Below are positions 1 through 8,438 of a stretch of 53,446 nucleotides of DNA, one piece after another. Source of the DNA: Exilispira sp964581895 (lineage in GTDB: Bacteria > Spirochaetota > JAAYUW01); the NCBI GenBank assembly GCA_964581895.1, contig CAZOPR010000011.1, positions 1 through 53,446 on the forward strand, in the 5' to 3' direction. The first letter of the stretch is position 1; every line of letters starts with the position of its first letter. A model generated the notes under the pieces. The model did not search any database and was not told the origin of the DNA. It worked only from the letters and a program-made list of their open reading frames with translations. A program made the translations under genes and the position numbers.

Positions 1-24
1 TAGCTAATATCCGAGAATTATGGC

Positions 25-60
25 GATAAGAGATAAGAGATAAGAGATAAGAGATAAGAG
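25..60. repeat. 7-bp tandem repeat, five copies
   Basis: Five perfect head-to-tail copies of GATAAGA run from 25 to 59 and then break down. The array lies in non-coding DNA near the window edge. It looks like a slippage-prone microsatellite and may vary in copy number between strains. Confidence 0.9.
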
Positions 61-460
61 ATTTTGCTTATTCATATTTATATTTATATATTATATTATT
101 ATTTTGTCAAGTGTTTTTTGAAAAATTTTAAAAATTTTTTTATTTTTTAAATTTTAAATTATTTTTATTTATTCTTTTGTTTTGCCATTTTTCCTTTTTT
201 TCTTATTTTTTCTCTTAATCAATTTTTTATGTTTTTCCCATGCTCTTTTATTTTAATTTATTTTTTATCTTAAAATAAAATTGAGCAAGAATGAAATGCT
301 AAATATAAACTGCTTAAAACTTCATTTAAGTATAAATTTTTGAAATATCTGCTATAAATAAATAAGCTTATTATCTTTCAAAATTTTTCATTAATTTTAT
401 TATTAATTTTTTTATTATTTCTTCTTCTTATCTGATAGGATTATTAATCTTGATATATCG

Positions 461-496
461 TTTTATTCTTACTTTTATTCTTAATTTTATTCTTAT
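461..496. repeat. 12-bp tandem repeat, three copies
   Basis: Three units of TTTTATTCTTA plus one variable base stand head to tail in the non-coding left end. The units differ only at the last position. No function can be assigned. Confidence 0.8.
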
Positions 497-637
497 TTTT
501 TAGCAATCTTAATGAATCTGGAAAATTTTTTGAAATAATTGAATTGTTCTTACTGGCATAAAAATTGCCGAATATGTAGATATAACTTTATGATTATACA
601 ATTTTTTAAAATAGCAATTTATAACTACCATTTTTCA

Positions 638-655
638 GGGTGGGTGGTGGGGCGG
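638..655 (+). other. G-rich motif, possible G-quadruplex (copy 1)
   Basis: The sequence GGGTGGGTGGTGGGGCGG stands out in DNA that is otherwise very poor in G. Four closely spaced G tracts could fold into a quadruplex, although one tract has only two Gs. It is followed by TCTGAGGCATA. A related motif at 9990-10002 is followed by ATCTAGGGCATA, so the two are probably copies of one element. Confidence 0.5.
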
Positions 656-729
656 TCTGAGGCATATTGATAAGAAAAAGAAAGAGATAATAAAATCTAA
701 ATTGTTTAATTTTGCTGGAAGATTAATTA

Positions 730-2073
730 TTATTTTTTATTTGGTAATTCTCTTAGCAAAAAATAAAAGATTTCATCAGGAATTTTTAAAGGTATTGTGA
801 AAGGTTTTTCATCTTCAAAATATAGATATGGACCGATTACTTCAACATTTTTTCTGCTTTCTATTATATAAAGATATCTTAACAAAACTGAATAATGGGG
901 TTGCCATATGCATCTTCTTAGATTTGCATATAAAAGTTCAAAGCCAAATGGATTAAAATATGGCTGCTGTGATAAAGTTAAATTTTCTTCTTCATTTAAA
1001 ATAATAATATTTTTCCCCATTCCAAATGTAAGGTTATCGCCAAATAGATAAAGATTGAAAATTTGATCATCTTTACCTTTCTGAGGTAAAAAACCAGTTA
1101 AAAATGGGAAAAACTTAAAATCAGAATAACTTCCATCTAAAATAATAAAATTTTCTTCATTTTTAATACAAGAGATAAGATAAATCCAGGCTTTTTGAAT
1201 ATTTATGTATCTTTCTACTATTTTACTTGAATCAAGTCCAATTTTTATGTAAAATTTATCAAAATAATATTTATACAAAAATTTCAGTGGGAGAAAGAAG
1301 TTTTCAATACTATTTTTATTTTCTTCGTAAAAATTTTCAAGTTTCAAAATCTCTACTTTTTTTAACCAATATGGAAAGGTTTCAAAATAGAAAATTTCGA
1401 AATTCTTTTTCTTTTTTTCATTCTTTTTTTTCCACCTTTCTTCCTTTTTCCCTTCCTCAAATAATTTCTTTTCTTTTTTATATAAATCTATTAAATAATC
1501 TATTTGACTTTTGCTTTTACTTTCATTTTTATCCTTAGAAATTTTTTCCCTATAAATCTTTTCCTTATCAATTTCTTCTTCACCAATTTTTATTGGATTT
1601 AATAAGCTTATTTTTTCCTTTGAGCAAAAGAAATTTAAATTTGCATTTTTATTTTTAGCTAATTCAAAAATAATAGAATTTACATAAAGATAGCCAAAAT
1701 TATCGAAATAAAATTTCAAAAAATCTGGGTTTTTATATTGATCAAGATCAGAAGAATATGTTGTAAAAGGTCTTATTGATCTATTCGAATAGATTGCATT
1801 AAAAACCTTTTCAGGTGAAGTTTTTGACTGATAATTTTTAATTAACTTTTCATCTTTATAAAAATCTGAATTAAATAAAGTTAATCCTTTTGCGAGGTAA
1901 TCTTTTGTTAATTTACTACTTCTTGTTTCAAAAAAACCAAAAACAGAGTCATAACAATAAGGGAAAAACTGCTTTTTCCCTGAAAATGACCAGAATATGC
2001 AATTTTTCCCTTTTTTTACTTTTCTCAAATTTTTATCACTCAAATTTTCTTCGCCTAACTTTTTTTCGCTCAT
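730..2073 (-). CDS. Hypothetical protein, lysine-rich
   Basis: I do not recognise this 447-residue protein. It has no signal peptide or membrane segment, so it is probably cytoplasmic. The N-terminus (about 1-25) and a central stretch (about 165-230) are rich in Lys, Glu and Asn and look like inserted low-complexity sequence. The remainder is rich in Phe and Tyr and reads like a folded domain. The C-terminal half holds segments such as IILDGSYSDFKFFPFLTG and RRCIWQPHYSVLLRYLYI that could help a profile search. The start is ATG with no strong ribosome-binding site. It is 68 bp downstream of the M42 genes on the same strand, so it may be the last gene of that transcript. The length and lack of stops argue for a real gene. 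Confidence 0.6.
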   Translation of the reverse strand: MSEKKLGEENLSDKNLRKVKKGKNCIFWSFSGKKQFFPYCYDSVFGFFETRSSKLTKDYLAKGLTLFNSDFYKDEKLIKNYQSKTSPEKVFNAIYSNRSIRPFTTYSSDLDQYKNPDFLKFYFDNFGYLYVNSIIFELAKNKNANLNFFCSKEKISLLNPIKIGEEEIDKEKIYREKISKDKNESKSKSQIDYLIDLYKKEKKLFEEGKKEERWKKKNEKKKKNFEIFYFETFPYWLKKVEILKLENFYEENKNSIENFFLPLKFLYKYYFDKFYIKIGLDSSKIVERYINIQKAWIYLISCIKNEENFIILDGSYSDFKFFPFLTGFLPQKGKDDQIFNLYLFGDNLTFGMGKNIIILNEEENLTLSQQPYFNPFGFELLYANLRRCIWQPHYSVLLRYLYIIESRKNVEVIGPYLYFEDEKPFTIPLKIPDEIFYFLLRELPNKK

Positions 2074-2141
2074 TTTTTATCATAAATTAAATCAGAAACT
2101 TTATTTAAAATTTAAACTATAATTGAAAAGTAGAATTCATT

Positions 2142-3143
2142 TCAAAATGGAAACTCTGTTTCTGCAATCTTTGCGCAAAGTTTTACGGAAGATTCGACAT
2201 CACCTAAATCGCAAAACTCATTTGCACTATGAACATATCTTGTGGGGATAGAGATAGTCCCAGCAATTATTCCACCTTTTGTCTGCTGGATAGCCATAGC
2301 ATCTGTTGCTCCCATAGTCAAAATCTCTTTCTGATATGGAATCTTATTTTTTTCGCAAAGTGAAACAAGAAAATCTACAAGTTTTTTAGGAACAATTAAT
2401 CCTCTATCCATTACCTTTATGGCAGTTCCTTTACCAGATGAAGTTGAAGACGCAAACTCGACTTCTGGTGTATCGGAAGCAACAGTAACATCTAAAGCTA
2501 TACCAACATCTGGTTCAACTGAGTATGCACTTGTTTTTGCACCTCTTACTCCAACCTCTTCCTGAGAAGTAAAAACATAGTAAATATCATGATATGGTTC
2601 TTTTAAAGTATCGATAAGTTCAAGTAAAATAGCACAACCAATTCTATCGTCAAGGTAGGATGAAAAAAGTTTATTGTTTTGTTCAAAAGGATTATTGACC
2701 ATGATTGCTGTCATTCCTATCTCAACCATTTTTTCTGCTTCTTCTTTGCTATTTGCTCCAATATCTATAAAAAGTTTTTTTTCTGCAATCGACTTAAAAT
2801 CTTCATCTTTTTCTATCCCGATAACTCCACGAATCCCATTTTCAAAAACAACCTGTTTCGATACAATTCTATATGATGGTTGATAACCAACAGCAGAAAA
2901 TCTTAAAAAACCATTCTTATCTATATGAGTTACAATAAAACCAATAGCATCCATATGTGCAGCAAACATAAGTTTTTTCTTGTTCTTACCATTTCCTTTT
3001 TTAAAGCAGATTAGACTTCCATTAACATCAACATCGATTTTATCTACTTTTCCTTTTGCATATTTGGCTATAGCATCTCTTATTTTATCTTCCCTTCCAG
3101 AAGTTCCAAACTCTGTAAAAACAAAACCATATTTTTTCAACAT
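2142..3143 (-). CDS. M42 family metallo-aminopeptidase (copy 1)
   Basis: This is a TET-type cytoplasmic aminopeptidase that trims peptides from the N-terminus using two metal ions. All family metal ligands are visible: H63 and D65 in AAHMDAIGF, D165/D166 in SYLDDRIG, E195/E196 in SQEEVGVRGA (catalytic Glu plus ligand), D218 in ALDVT, and H305 in RYVHSANE. Its length of 333 residues is normal. The ATG is preceded by AGGAG. It is the last of three tandem paralogues on the minus strand, 67 bp after the second. Family members usually form dodecameric tetrahedral particles; three co-expressed paralogues could form mixed particles, which is inference. Substrate preference cannot be read from the sequence. 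Confidence 0.93.
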   Translation of the reverse strand: MLKKYGFVFTEFGTSGREDKIRDAIAKYAKGKVDKIDVDVNGSLICFKKGNGKNKKKLMFAAHMDAIGFIVTHIDKNGFLRFSAVGYQPSYRIVSKQVVFENGIRGVIGIEKDEDFKSIAEKKLFIDIGANSKEEAEKMVEIGMTAIMVNNPFEQNNKLFSSYLDDRIGCAILLELIDTLKEPYHDIYYVFTSQEEVGVRGAKTSAYSVEPDVGIALDVTVASDTPEVEFASSTSSGKGTAIKVMDRGLIVPKKLVDFLVSLCEKNKIPYQKEILTMGATDAMAIQQTKGGIIAGTISIPTRYVHSANEFCDLGDVESSVKLCAKIAETEFPF

Positions 3144-3210
3144 ATTTTTCTCCTATTTCTTTTCTTTTATTAATTTTATGAAATCTACTAATTCTTCATA
3201 TAACAAAAAT

Positions 3211-4233
3211 TTAAGACTTAAAATTATGAGCTTCTTTAACAATAGCAATTGCAAGTTTTATATAGTTTTCAAAATCTTTCTCATGGATGATAGACCATGG
3301 CGCATGGATATATCTTACAGGAACAGATAAAGTTATAGAAGCGACTCCACTTTGAGTTAAGGCTATTGCACCGCTATCAGTTCCACCAGTTACAGTTCTT
3401 TTAAATTGATATGGTATCTTGTTTTTCTTTGCTATTTCTATTGCAAATTCAAGAAGTTTTCTGTTTGCTATAGATGAATTATCCATGATAGTAAAGGCTG
3501 GTCCTTTTCCAAGTTCTGTTGAAGGGGAATAAGTCTGTTCAATTTCTCTATCTGAACATGTTGTGCCTTCAAGATTCAAGTTAAAAAGCAAATCTTCAAC
3601 ATCAAATGCACAGACATATCCGCCTCTCAATCCTACTTCTTCAGAAACATTATAACTTGCATAAATCGAAGTCTCATAAGGACCGCCTAAAATAGCTTCT
3701 GTAATGGCACAACAACCAGCTCTATCATCAAAAGCTTTACCGAAAAGGTAAGAACCCTGCTTAAAGAACTTGGTAGTAAAATAGATATAATCTCCAATTT
3801 GAACACCATTTGCCTCAGCTTTTGAAGATGCTCCAATATCTATATACATGTCTCGAATTTCATCTGCGGTAGATAACTCTGCTGGTGAAGAAAAATGTAA
3901 TGTCTTTATGGCTATCGCACCAGCAATTTTTTTATTTCCGATAATAACAGAAGTTGCTGGCAAAATTTTTGGGATAAACCCACCAATTGCAGAAAATTTA
4001 ATAAGTCCATTTTCTTCAATATCTCTAACCATCAAAGAAACTTCATCCATATGAGCGGTAAGTAAAACATTTTTCTTGGTCTTTCCAGGAAGTCTTGCGA
4101 TAAGGTTTCCTATTGGATTTATTTCAATGTCTTTGACCTTGCCTTTGATATCTTTTTTTATCTGCTCAACAATCTTTTCCTCATTTCCACTTCCAGCGTT
4201 TATATTAGAATATATTTCAAGTCTATTCATCAT
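3211..4233 (-). CDS. M42 family metallo-aminopeptidase (copy 2)
   Basis: This is the second of three tandem M42 peptidases (340 residues). The ligands are intact: H61 and D63 in TAHMDEVSL, D169/D170 in AFDDRAG, E198/E199 in NVSEEVGLRGG, E222 in NLNLEGT (Glu where the other two copies have Asp), and H310 in VRYIHAP. The Glu at 222 and the divergent surroundings suggest a different substrate preference, since this position separates aminopeptidase subtypes in the family. The start is ATG ATG after GGAG. The gene overlaps the end of copy 3 by 11 bp, which points to translational coupling in one operon. Confidence 0.93.
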   Translation of the reverse strand: MMNRLEIYSNINAGSGNEEKIVEQIKKDIKGKVKDIEINPIGNLIARLPGKTKKNVLLTAHMDEVSLMVRDIEENGLIKFSAIGGFIPKILPATSVIIGNKKIAGAIAIKTLHFSSPAELSTADEIRDMYIDIGASSKAEANGVQIGDYIYFTTKFFKQGSYLFGKAFDDRAGCCAITEAILGGPYETSIYASYNVSEEVGLRGGYVCAFDVEDLLFNLNLEGTTCSDREIEQTYSPSTELGKGPAFTIMDNSSIANRKLLEFAIEIAKKNKIPYQFKRTVTGGTDSGAIALTQSGVASITLSVPVRYIHAPWSIIHEKDFENYIKLAIAIVKEAHNFKS

Positions 4234-5278
4234 CTTTTTTCTCCTGCTCTTTTGCTAAAAGTTCTTCACTAACTGCGACATTTGCATACAATTTTGCAGC
4301 TCGATAAAGGTCTTTTGTGCTTATTATTTCAATCTGGGAATGCATATATCTAAGAGGGATACCAAGTAATGCCGTTCTAACGCCCTTTCGAGTAATCTGA
4401 ATAACAGCAGCATCTGTTCCAGCTGGTCTTGGTTCAATCTCAAACTGATATGGTATATCCTCTTGTTCGGCTATCTTTTTTATTTTTTTAACAAAAGATG
4501 GAGTGTGACCAGGGCCAAAAGAGATTGAAGGACCTTTACCCATGGATAATTTTAGTGGATTCCCTACTGGATCTCCAAAAGTGACATCACAGCTTATAGC
4601 ATAGTCTGGATCTATTGCAAAAGCAGCCGTTTTAGCACCACGAAGTCCTACTTCTTCCTGAACAGAAAAGCAAAAATAAATATCATGATATGGTGGCATC
4701 TTTGAAAGTAGGCTGGCAGCCATATATAGAACTATTGCTCCGGCTTTATCATCAAAACCAGCAGACATATAGGATGAACCAACTAATTTTTGTGGCTCAA
4801 AATCAACTATACCAACATCTCCAACAGTTACAATCTTTTCTATCTCTTCTTTATTGTATCCACAATCTATGAATAGTTTATTTATTGGGTCAATCTTTTT
4901 TATCTCGTCTTCTGACATAAGATGAGGTGGTTTAGTTCCGATAATACCATAAACCTCTTCTTTTCCAAATATCTTAACCCTTTTACCTGGTAGCGCTTTT
5001 TTGTTTATGCCACCAACATTTGTAAATCGCAAGATTCCGTTTTCCTCAATCTTTGTTATCATTATGCCTATCTGGTCATAATGAGTTTCAAAAAGAATTT
5101 TTGCTTTTTTCTTACCATTACCTTTTTTATAGGCAATAACATTGCCCATAACATCTATTTCTACTTTATCACATAAAGGTTTCATAGATTTCTCTATGAA
5201 TTTTGCGGCTTTATCTTCAAAACCAGTTATAGCTGGAATCTTTAAAAGCTCGCTTATAAAAGCATCATATTGCTCCAC
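4223..5278 (-). CDS. M42 family metallo-aminopeptidase (copy 3)
   Basis: This is the promoter-proximal member of the M42 trio (351 residues). The ligands are H66 and D68 in ETHYDQIG, D176/D177 in GFDDKAG, E208/E209 in SVQEEVGLRGA, D231 in SCDVT, and H313 in RYMHSQIE, so the enzyme should be active. The start codon is GTG, chosen because a strong AAGGAGGA sits just upstream. The C-terminus ends in a charged tail (EQEKKDDE) that overlaps the start of copy 2. Together with the peptide-binding protein at 34295-36076 it fits a peptide-using metabolism. Confidence 0.93.
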   Translation of the reverse strand: MEQYDAFISELLKIPAITGFEDKAAKFIEKSMKPLCDKVEIDVMGNVIAYKKGNGKKKAKILFETHYDQIGIMITKIEENGILRFTNVGGINKKALPGKRVKIFGKEEVYGIIGTKPPHLMSEDEIKKIDPINKLFIDCGYNKEEIEKIVTVGDVGIVDFEPQKLVGSSYMSAGFDDKAGAIVLYMAASLLSKMPPYHDIYFCFSVQEEVGLRGAKTAAFAIDPDYAISCDVTFGDPVGNPLKLSMGKGPSISFGPGHTPSFVKKIKKIAEQEDIPYQFEIEPRPAGTDAAVIQITRKGVRTALLGIPLRYMHSQIEIISTKDLYRAAKLYANVAVSEELLAKEQEKKDDE

Positions 5279-5414
5279 AAGATTCCTCCTTATTTATTAC
5301 TTAATTAATATTAACAAAGTGAGATAAAATGTCTAATAAAAAAGTGAAAAAGAAAAATACTGGCATAAATTTCGATGTATAATAATTCCCAATAAAATAA
5401 TTTATCTTAAATAA

Positions 5415-6890
5415 TTAATCTTGTAAGTCAAAACCAAAATATTTATTTGCCCTATAAATATCATATAATATTTTTTGCCTATTAGGATATAACCATTTTT
5501 CAAAAAATTCTGACATGTTCTTTACTACCTGTTTAGCATTTTCATTATTTGGACTATCATTATAAAATCCATTTTTATTTTTTTCAATAGTTAAATCTAT
5601 ATTTTGTGAATAAAAAGCCTGAGATATGTCATTTGTTTTGCAATAATCTATATACTTATTCATAAGATAAAACATTATATCATCAATAAAAATTTTATTT
5701 TTTGTAAAAATATTTTCTTTATCATCTTCTATATTAAACTGTTGATATTTTTTACAAAAAAGATCTGTTATATAATATTCAGTAAATGCTGCATCGAACT
5801 CAGAGAATTTATATTTTTTACTATCCTTAAAACTTGTTAAAAATTTTTGCCAACCTGAATAATCTTCAAATTTTGAAGGGAAATAAGTTGTATAATAAAT
5901 TGTTTCAGACATATCATCTAAAAGAAAACTACTATAATTTTGAAAATAATGGGTCAATTCATGAACAAAAAAAAGTAAAAAATATTTTTTGCTTTTAAAA
6001 TTATCCATGCCTAAGTATATAGTCGAAAAATATTCACTGAAAAATCCAAAAATCCTTTTTTCATCATATTTATCAATATCATATTTATTAATATCATAAT
6101 AGGTTAAATAATTATATTTATTTCCTTTCTTTAATTGATAGATGTTTGGAAGTATCTCGACAATAATTTTTAAATCTTCTCTAATTTTAATAGAAAATGT
6201 AGATTTAATAAAATCAAAAATTTCATTAAAATAATAGTCTTTTTTATAATTTGATAATGCATCAATATATTTTGTGAAAAATTCATTTATAGGCTTTAGC
6301 TGTTTAATTAACAAGCAAAAATAGTAAAGAAATGAATCTGGTCGTTCGTCAAAATTCTTTTTGACATTATAATAATTTAAATTTTTAAACTGAATTTTGT
6401 TTTTAAATTTATTATCTAAACTGTAAAATAATTTTTCATAACCTATTTTAATGGAAAAAAAATTATAAATAACTGTTAGATATCTATCTTTTAGGTATTG
6501 AGAATCATTTAATCTTTCCTCATTAAATTTATATTGTTTTCTATGACTATTAAGGTATGAAGTAAAAAAATACTTAAAAGCTTCGAACTGCTGCTTAAAT
6601 AATGGGTTAAAAACTAACAATAACTCTTCATACTCTTTTTGCAAAGAAGGAATCTGGCAGTCTTTTTCACTAAATAAAAATTTTAAGGCAAGATCAAATT
6701 CAGCATATTTAAATGAAAAATCTGGATATTCTATAGTTAAATTTCTAAATAATTGAAAGGTACCATCTTCAAAATGGATATCTGGTTTTAATATAAAATA
6801 ATCTGGACTTAAATTGATTAAAACAATATCTTGAGAAGAAAATAAAATAAAAGAAATAAATAAAAGAATAAAAACAAATAGTTTTTTCAT
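5415..6890 (-). CDS. Exported HExxH putative metalloprotease (paralogue 1)
   Basis: I do not recognise the family. I place the start at the internal ATG (6890) because it gives a clean signal peptide (MKKLFVFILLFISFILFSS), has AAGG upstream and avoids overlap with the preceding gene; a longer form from 6929 is possible. The mature protein of about 470 residues is probably periplasmic or surface-exposed. Residues 310-314 read HELTH within FFVHELTHYFQ, the zinc-binding and catalytic motif of gluzincin-type peptidases. E364 in SEFDAAFTEYY is a candidate third ligand. It is the last of three tandem homologues that share the N-terminal SLQKEYEELL segment and the C-terminal RANKYF segment. Protease activity is inferred from the motif only. 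Confidence 0.75.
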   Translation of the reverse strand: MKKLFVFILLFISFILFSSQDIVLINLSPDYFILKPDIHFEDGTFQLFRNLTIEYPDFSFKYAEFDLALKFLFSEKDCQIPSLQKEYEELLLVFNPLFKQQFEAFKYFFTSYLNSHRKQYKFNEERLNDSQYLKDRYLTVIYNFFSIKIGYEKLFYSLDNKFKNKIQFKNLNYYNVKKNFDERPDSFLYYFCLLIKQLKPINEFFTKYIDALSNYKKDYYFNEIFDFIKSTFSIKIREDLKIIVEILPNIYQLKKGNKYNYLTYYDINKYDIDKYDEKRIFGFFSEYFSTIYLGMDNFKSKKYFLLFFVHELTHYFQNYSSFLLDDMSETIYYTTYFPSKFEDYSGWQKFLTSFKDSKKYKFSEFDAAFTEYYITDLFCKKYQQFNIEDDKENIFTKNKIFIDDIMFYLMNKYIDYCKTNDISQAFYSQNIDLTIEKNKNGFYNDSPNNENAKQVVKNMSEFFEKWLYPNRQKILYDIYRANKYFGFDLQD

Positions 6891-6912
6891 ATTAAAAACC
6901 TTTTTAAAATTA

Positions 6913-8412
6913 TTAATACTGCTGTTCAAATAAAAAAGGATAAAAATATTTATTTGCCCTATTTATTGTTTTCAAAATCTGGATTCTTTGGAGGTAAAAT
7001 TTATTATAGGCAAAATTATAAAGTACTTTAGCAAAGTTATATAATTTAGCTTTATCTTTACTTATATTGCTACTTGCATTATTATTTGTATTATTTTTGC
7101 TTGTGTTACATTCATTTATAGTTTCGTTAAATAAGGAATCCATATCAAAGCCTTGAGAATAAAATAGAATCGGAGATTTTTCATCCTGGCAGTAAGAAAC
7201 ATATTGATAGAAAAGGAAATGAAAAATATCATTTTTTTTATTCTCTTTTAACCAGTTTTCTTCCATAACATTTGCTGAATTTTCATAAATTGTTGAATTT
7301 TCCAGAAGTTTTTGATAAAATTCTGGTTCCTTTTGTTTAAGATTTTCCATCAAATATTGCATAGTGAAAATAGAATCAAGAAATAAAATATTATCCTCAT
7401 TATAATCTTTAAATGAGGATAAAAAAGAATTCCAGCTTGAAAGATCGCTTAGATTATCTGGTACTTTATTATTAAAAAAATTTGGTTTATCTTTAATCTC
7501 ACTTATTTTATGCTTGCTAATGCTTGAATGTATTAGATTAATAATACCATAAATAAAATATTGTGTAGCCAAACTTTTATTATTAATAATATTTAAACTT
7601 AAAGCTATATAAGGATTATAAAAACTATAACTAATAAAATCTTTTTCATATTCAGCAATATCAAACGAACCAGAAGTTATACTATTTTCTAATTTTATAC
7701 TTTTATATATAACAGGAAGAATCTCAAATGAAATTTTTATATCTTCGTTAAGTTTAACATTAAATAAATTAGAGTAAAAGGAAAATAGAAAATCAAGATT
7801 TAAGTTTTGGTAAATTTTTCCAAGATATTCCCTGTAATAATTGTATAACTTATTTAAATCATCCATCGACTGAAACATTTTTGTTATAAAATAAAGATAA
7901 TTTTCAATAGATTCTTCAAAATTAAGATTTTTATAGTTATCTAAAATAGTATTTATTTGAAATATATTTTTATCACCAATAAGATTTGATCTTTTAATTC
8001 CTAAAAATTCTGAATCATACATTATGACTTCTAATCTTGTTTTATTGTAATAAAACTGATTTAAAGAAGATTCAGTAAATTTATAAAGTTCTTTATTTTT
8101 AATTAAATAAGAAGTTAAATAACTTTTCAATCCCTCATATTGAATGTTAAATAGTTGTTTATATTTATTTAATAGTATTTTCTGATTACTTTGCAATGAG
8201 TTTATAAAAAAATTATTGTCCTGAAATATCAAAGTTGCTGTGAGATCAAGATCACTTAAAGAAAATAAATATCCATCGAAACTTATAACTTTATTTGTAA
8301 TAAGGTTAATATGCTGATAATTATTTTCTAATTTCTGCATTGAAAAAAAGAAAATTAAAAAAATGATTATTATTAAGATAAGAATAATTTTTAATTTATT
8401 TTTTTTCTTCAT
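6913..8412 (-). CDS. Exported paralogue 2, HExxH motif lost
   Basis: This 499-residue protein is homologous along its length to its two neighbours. They share the SLQ...KY..LF segment near residues 75-95, FYSQGFD near 415, and the C-terminal RANKYFYPF. At the position of HELTHYFQ it reads NLIHSSIS, and the EFDA that should supply the third zinc ligand is FLDS. Both metal-binding sites are therefore gone, so it is most likely a non-catalytic homologue kept for a structural, regulatory or binding role. The N-terminus has a long hydrophobic stretch (KIILILIIIIFLIFFF) acting as a signal peptide or membrane anchor. The reading frame is open and full length, so it is not a decaying pseudogene. It lies 22 bp upstream of paralogue 1 and 26 bp downstream of paralogue 3. 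Confidence 0.75.
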   Translation of the reverse strand: MKKKNKLKIILILIIIIFLIFFFSMQKLENNYQHINLITNKVISFDGYLFSLSDLDLTATLIFQDNNFFINSLQSNQKILLNKYKQLFNIQYEGLKSYLTSYLIKNKELYKFTESSLNQFYYNKTRLEVIMYDSEFLGIKRSNLIGDKNIFQINTILDNYKNLNFEESIENYLYFITKMFQSMDDLNKLYNYYREYLGKIYQNLNLDFLFSFYSNLFNVKLNEDIKISFEILPVIYKSIKLENSITSGSFDIAEYEKDFISYSFYNPYIALSLNIINNKSLATQYFIYGIINLIHSSISKHKISEIKDKPNFFNNKVPDNLSDLSSWNSFLSSFKDYNEDNILFLDSIFTMQYLMENLKQKEPEFYQKLLENSTIYENSANVMEENWLKENKKNDIFHFLFYQYVSYCQDEKSPILFYSQGFDMDSLFNETINECNTSKNNTNNNASSNISKDKAKLYNFAKVLYNFAYNKFYLQRIQILKTINRANKYFYPFLFEQQY

Positions 8413-8438
8413 TATTTACCTTTTTTAATATACTATTT

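Larger units (their letters stand above)
1..729. other. Gene-free A/T-rich region
   Basis: No convincing gene is visible; reading frames are short and low in complexity. The stretch holds a 7-bp tandem repeat (25-60), a 12-bp tandem repeat (461-496), a sigma-54-like sequence on the plus strand (554-568) and a G-rich motif (638-655). The next gene ends at 730 on the minus strand, so this is its downstream side. I found no tRNA or clear terminator hairpin. Confidence 0.6.

Noticed and set aside
1227..1538. Plus-strand frame of 103 residues inside the orphan gene
   Set aside because: It is antisense to a longer frame and has a Phe/Ser/Leu-rich composition typical of the reverse of Lys/Glu-rich coding DNA.
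6913..8412. Calling the middle HExxH paralogue a pseudogene
   Set aside because: The frame is intact over 499 codons and the conserved ends are kept; only the metal sites are changed, so it is better seen as a non-catalytic homologue.
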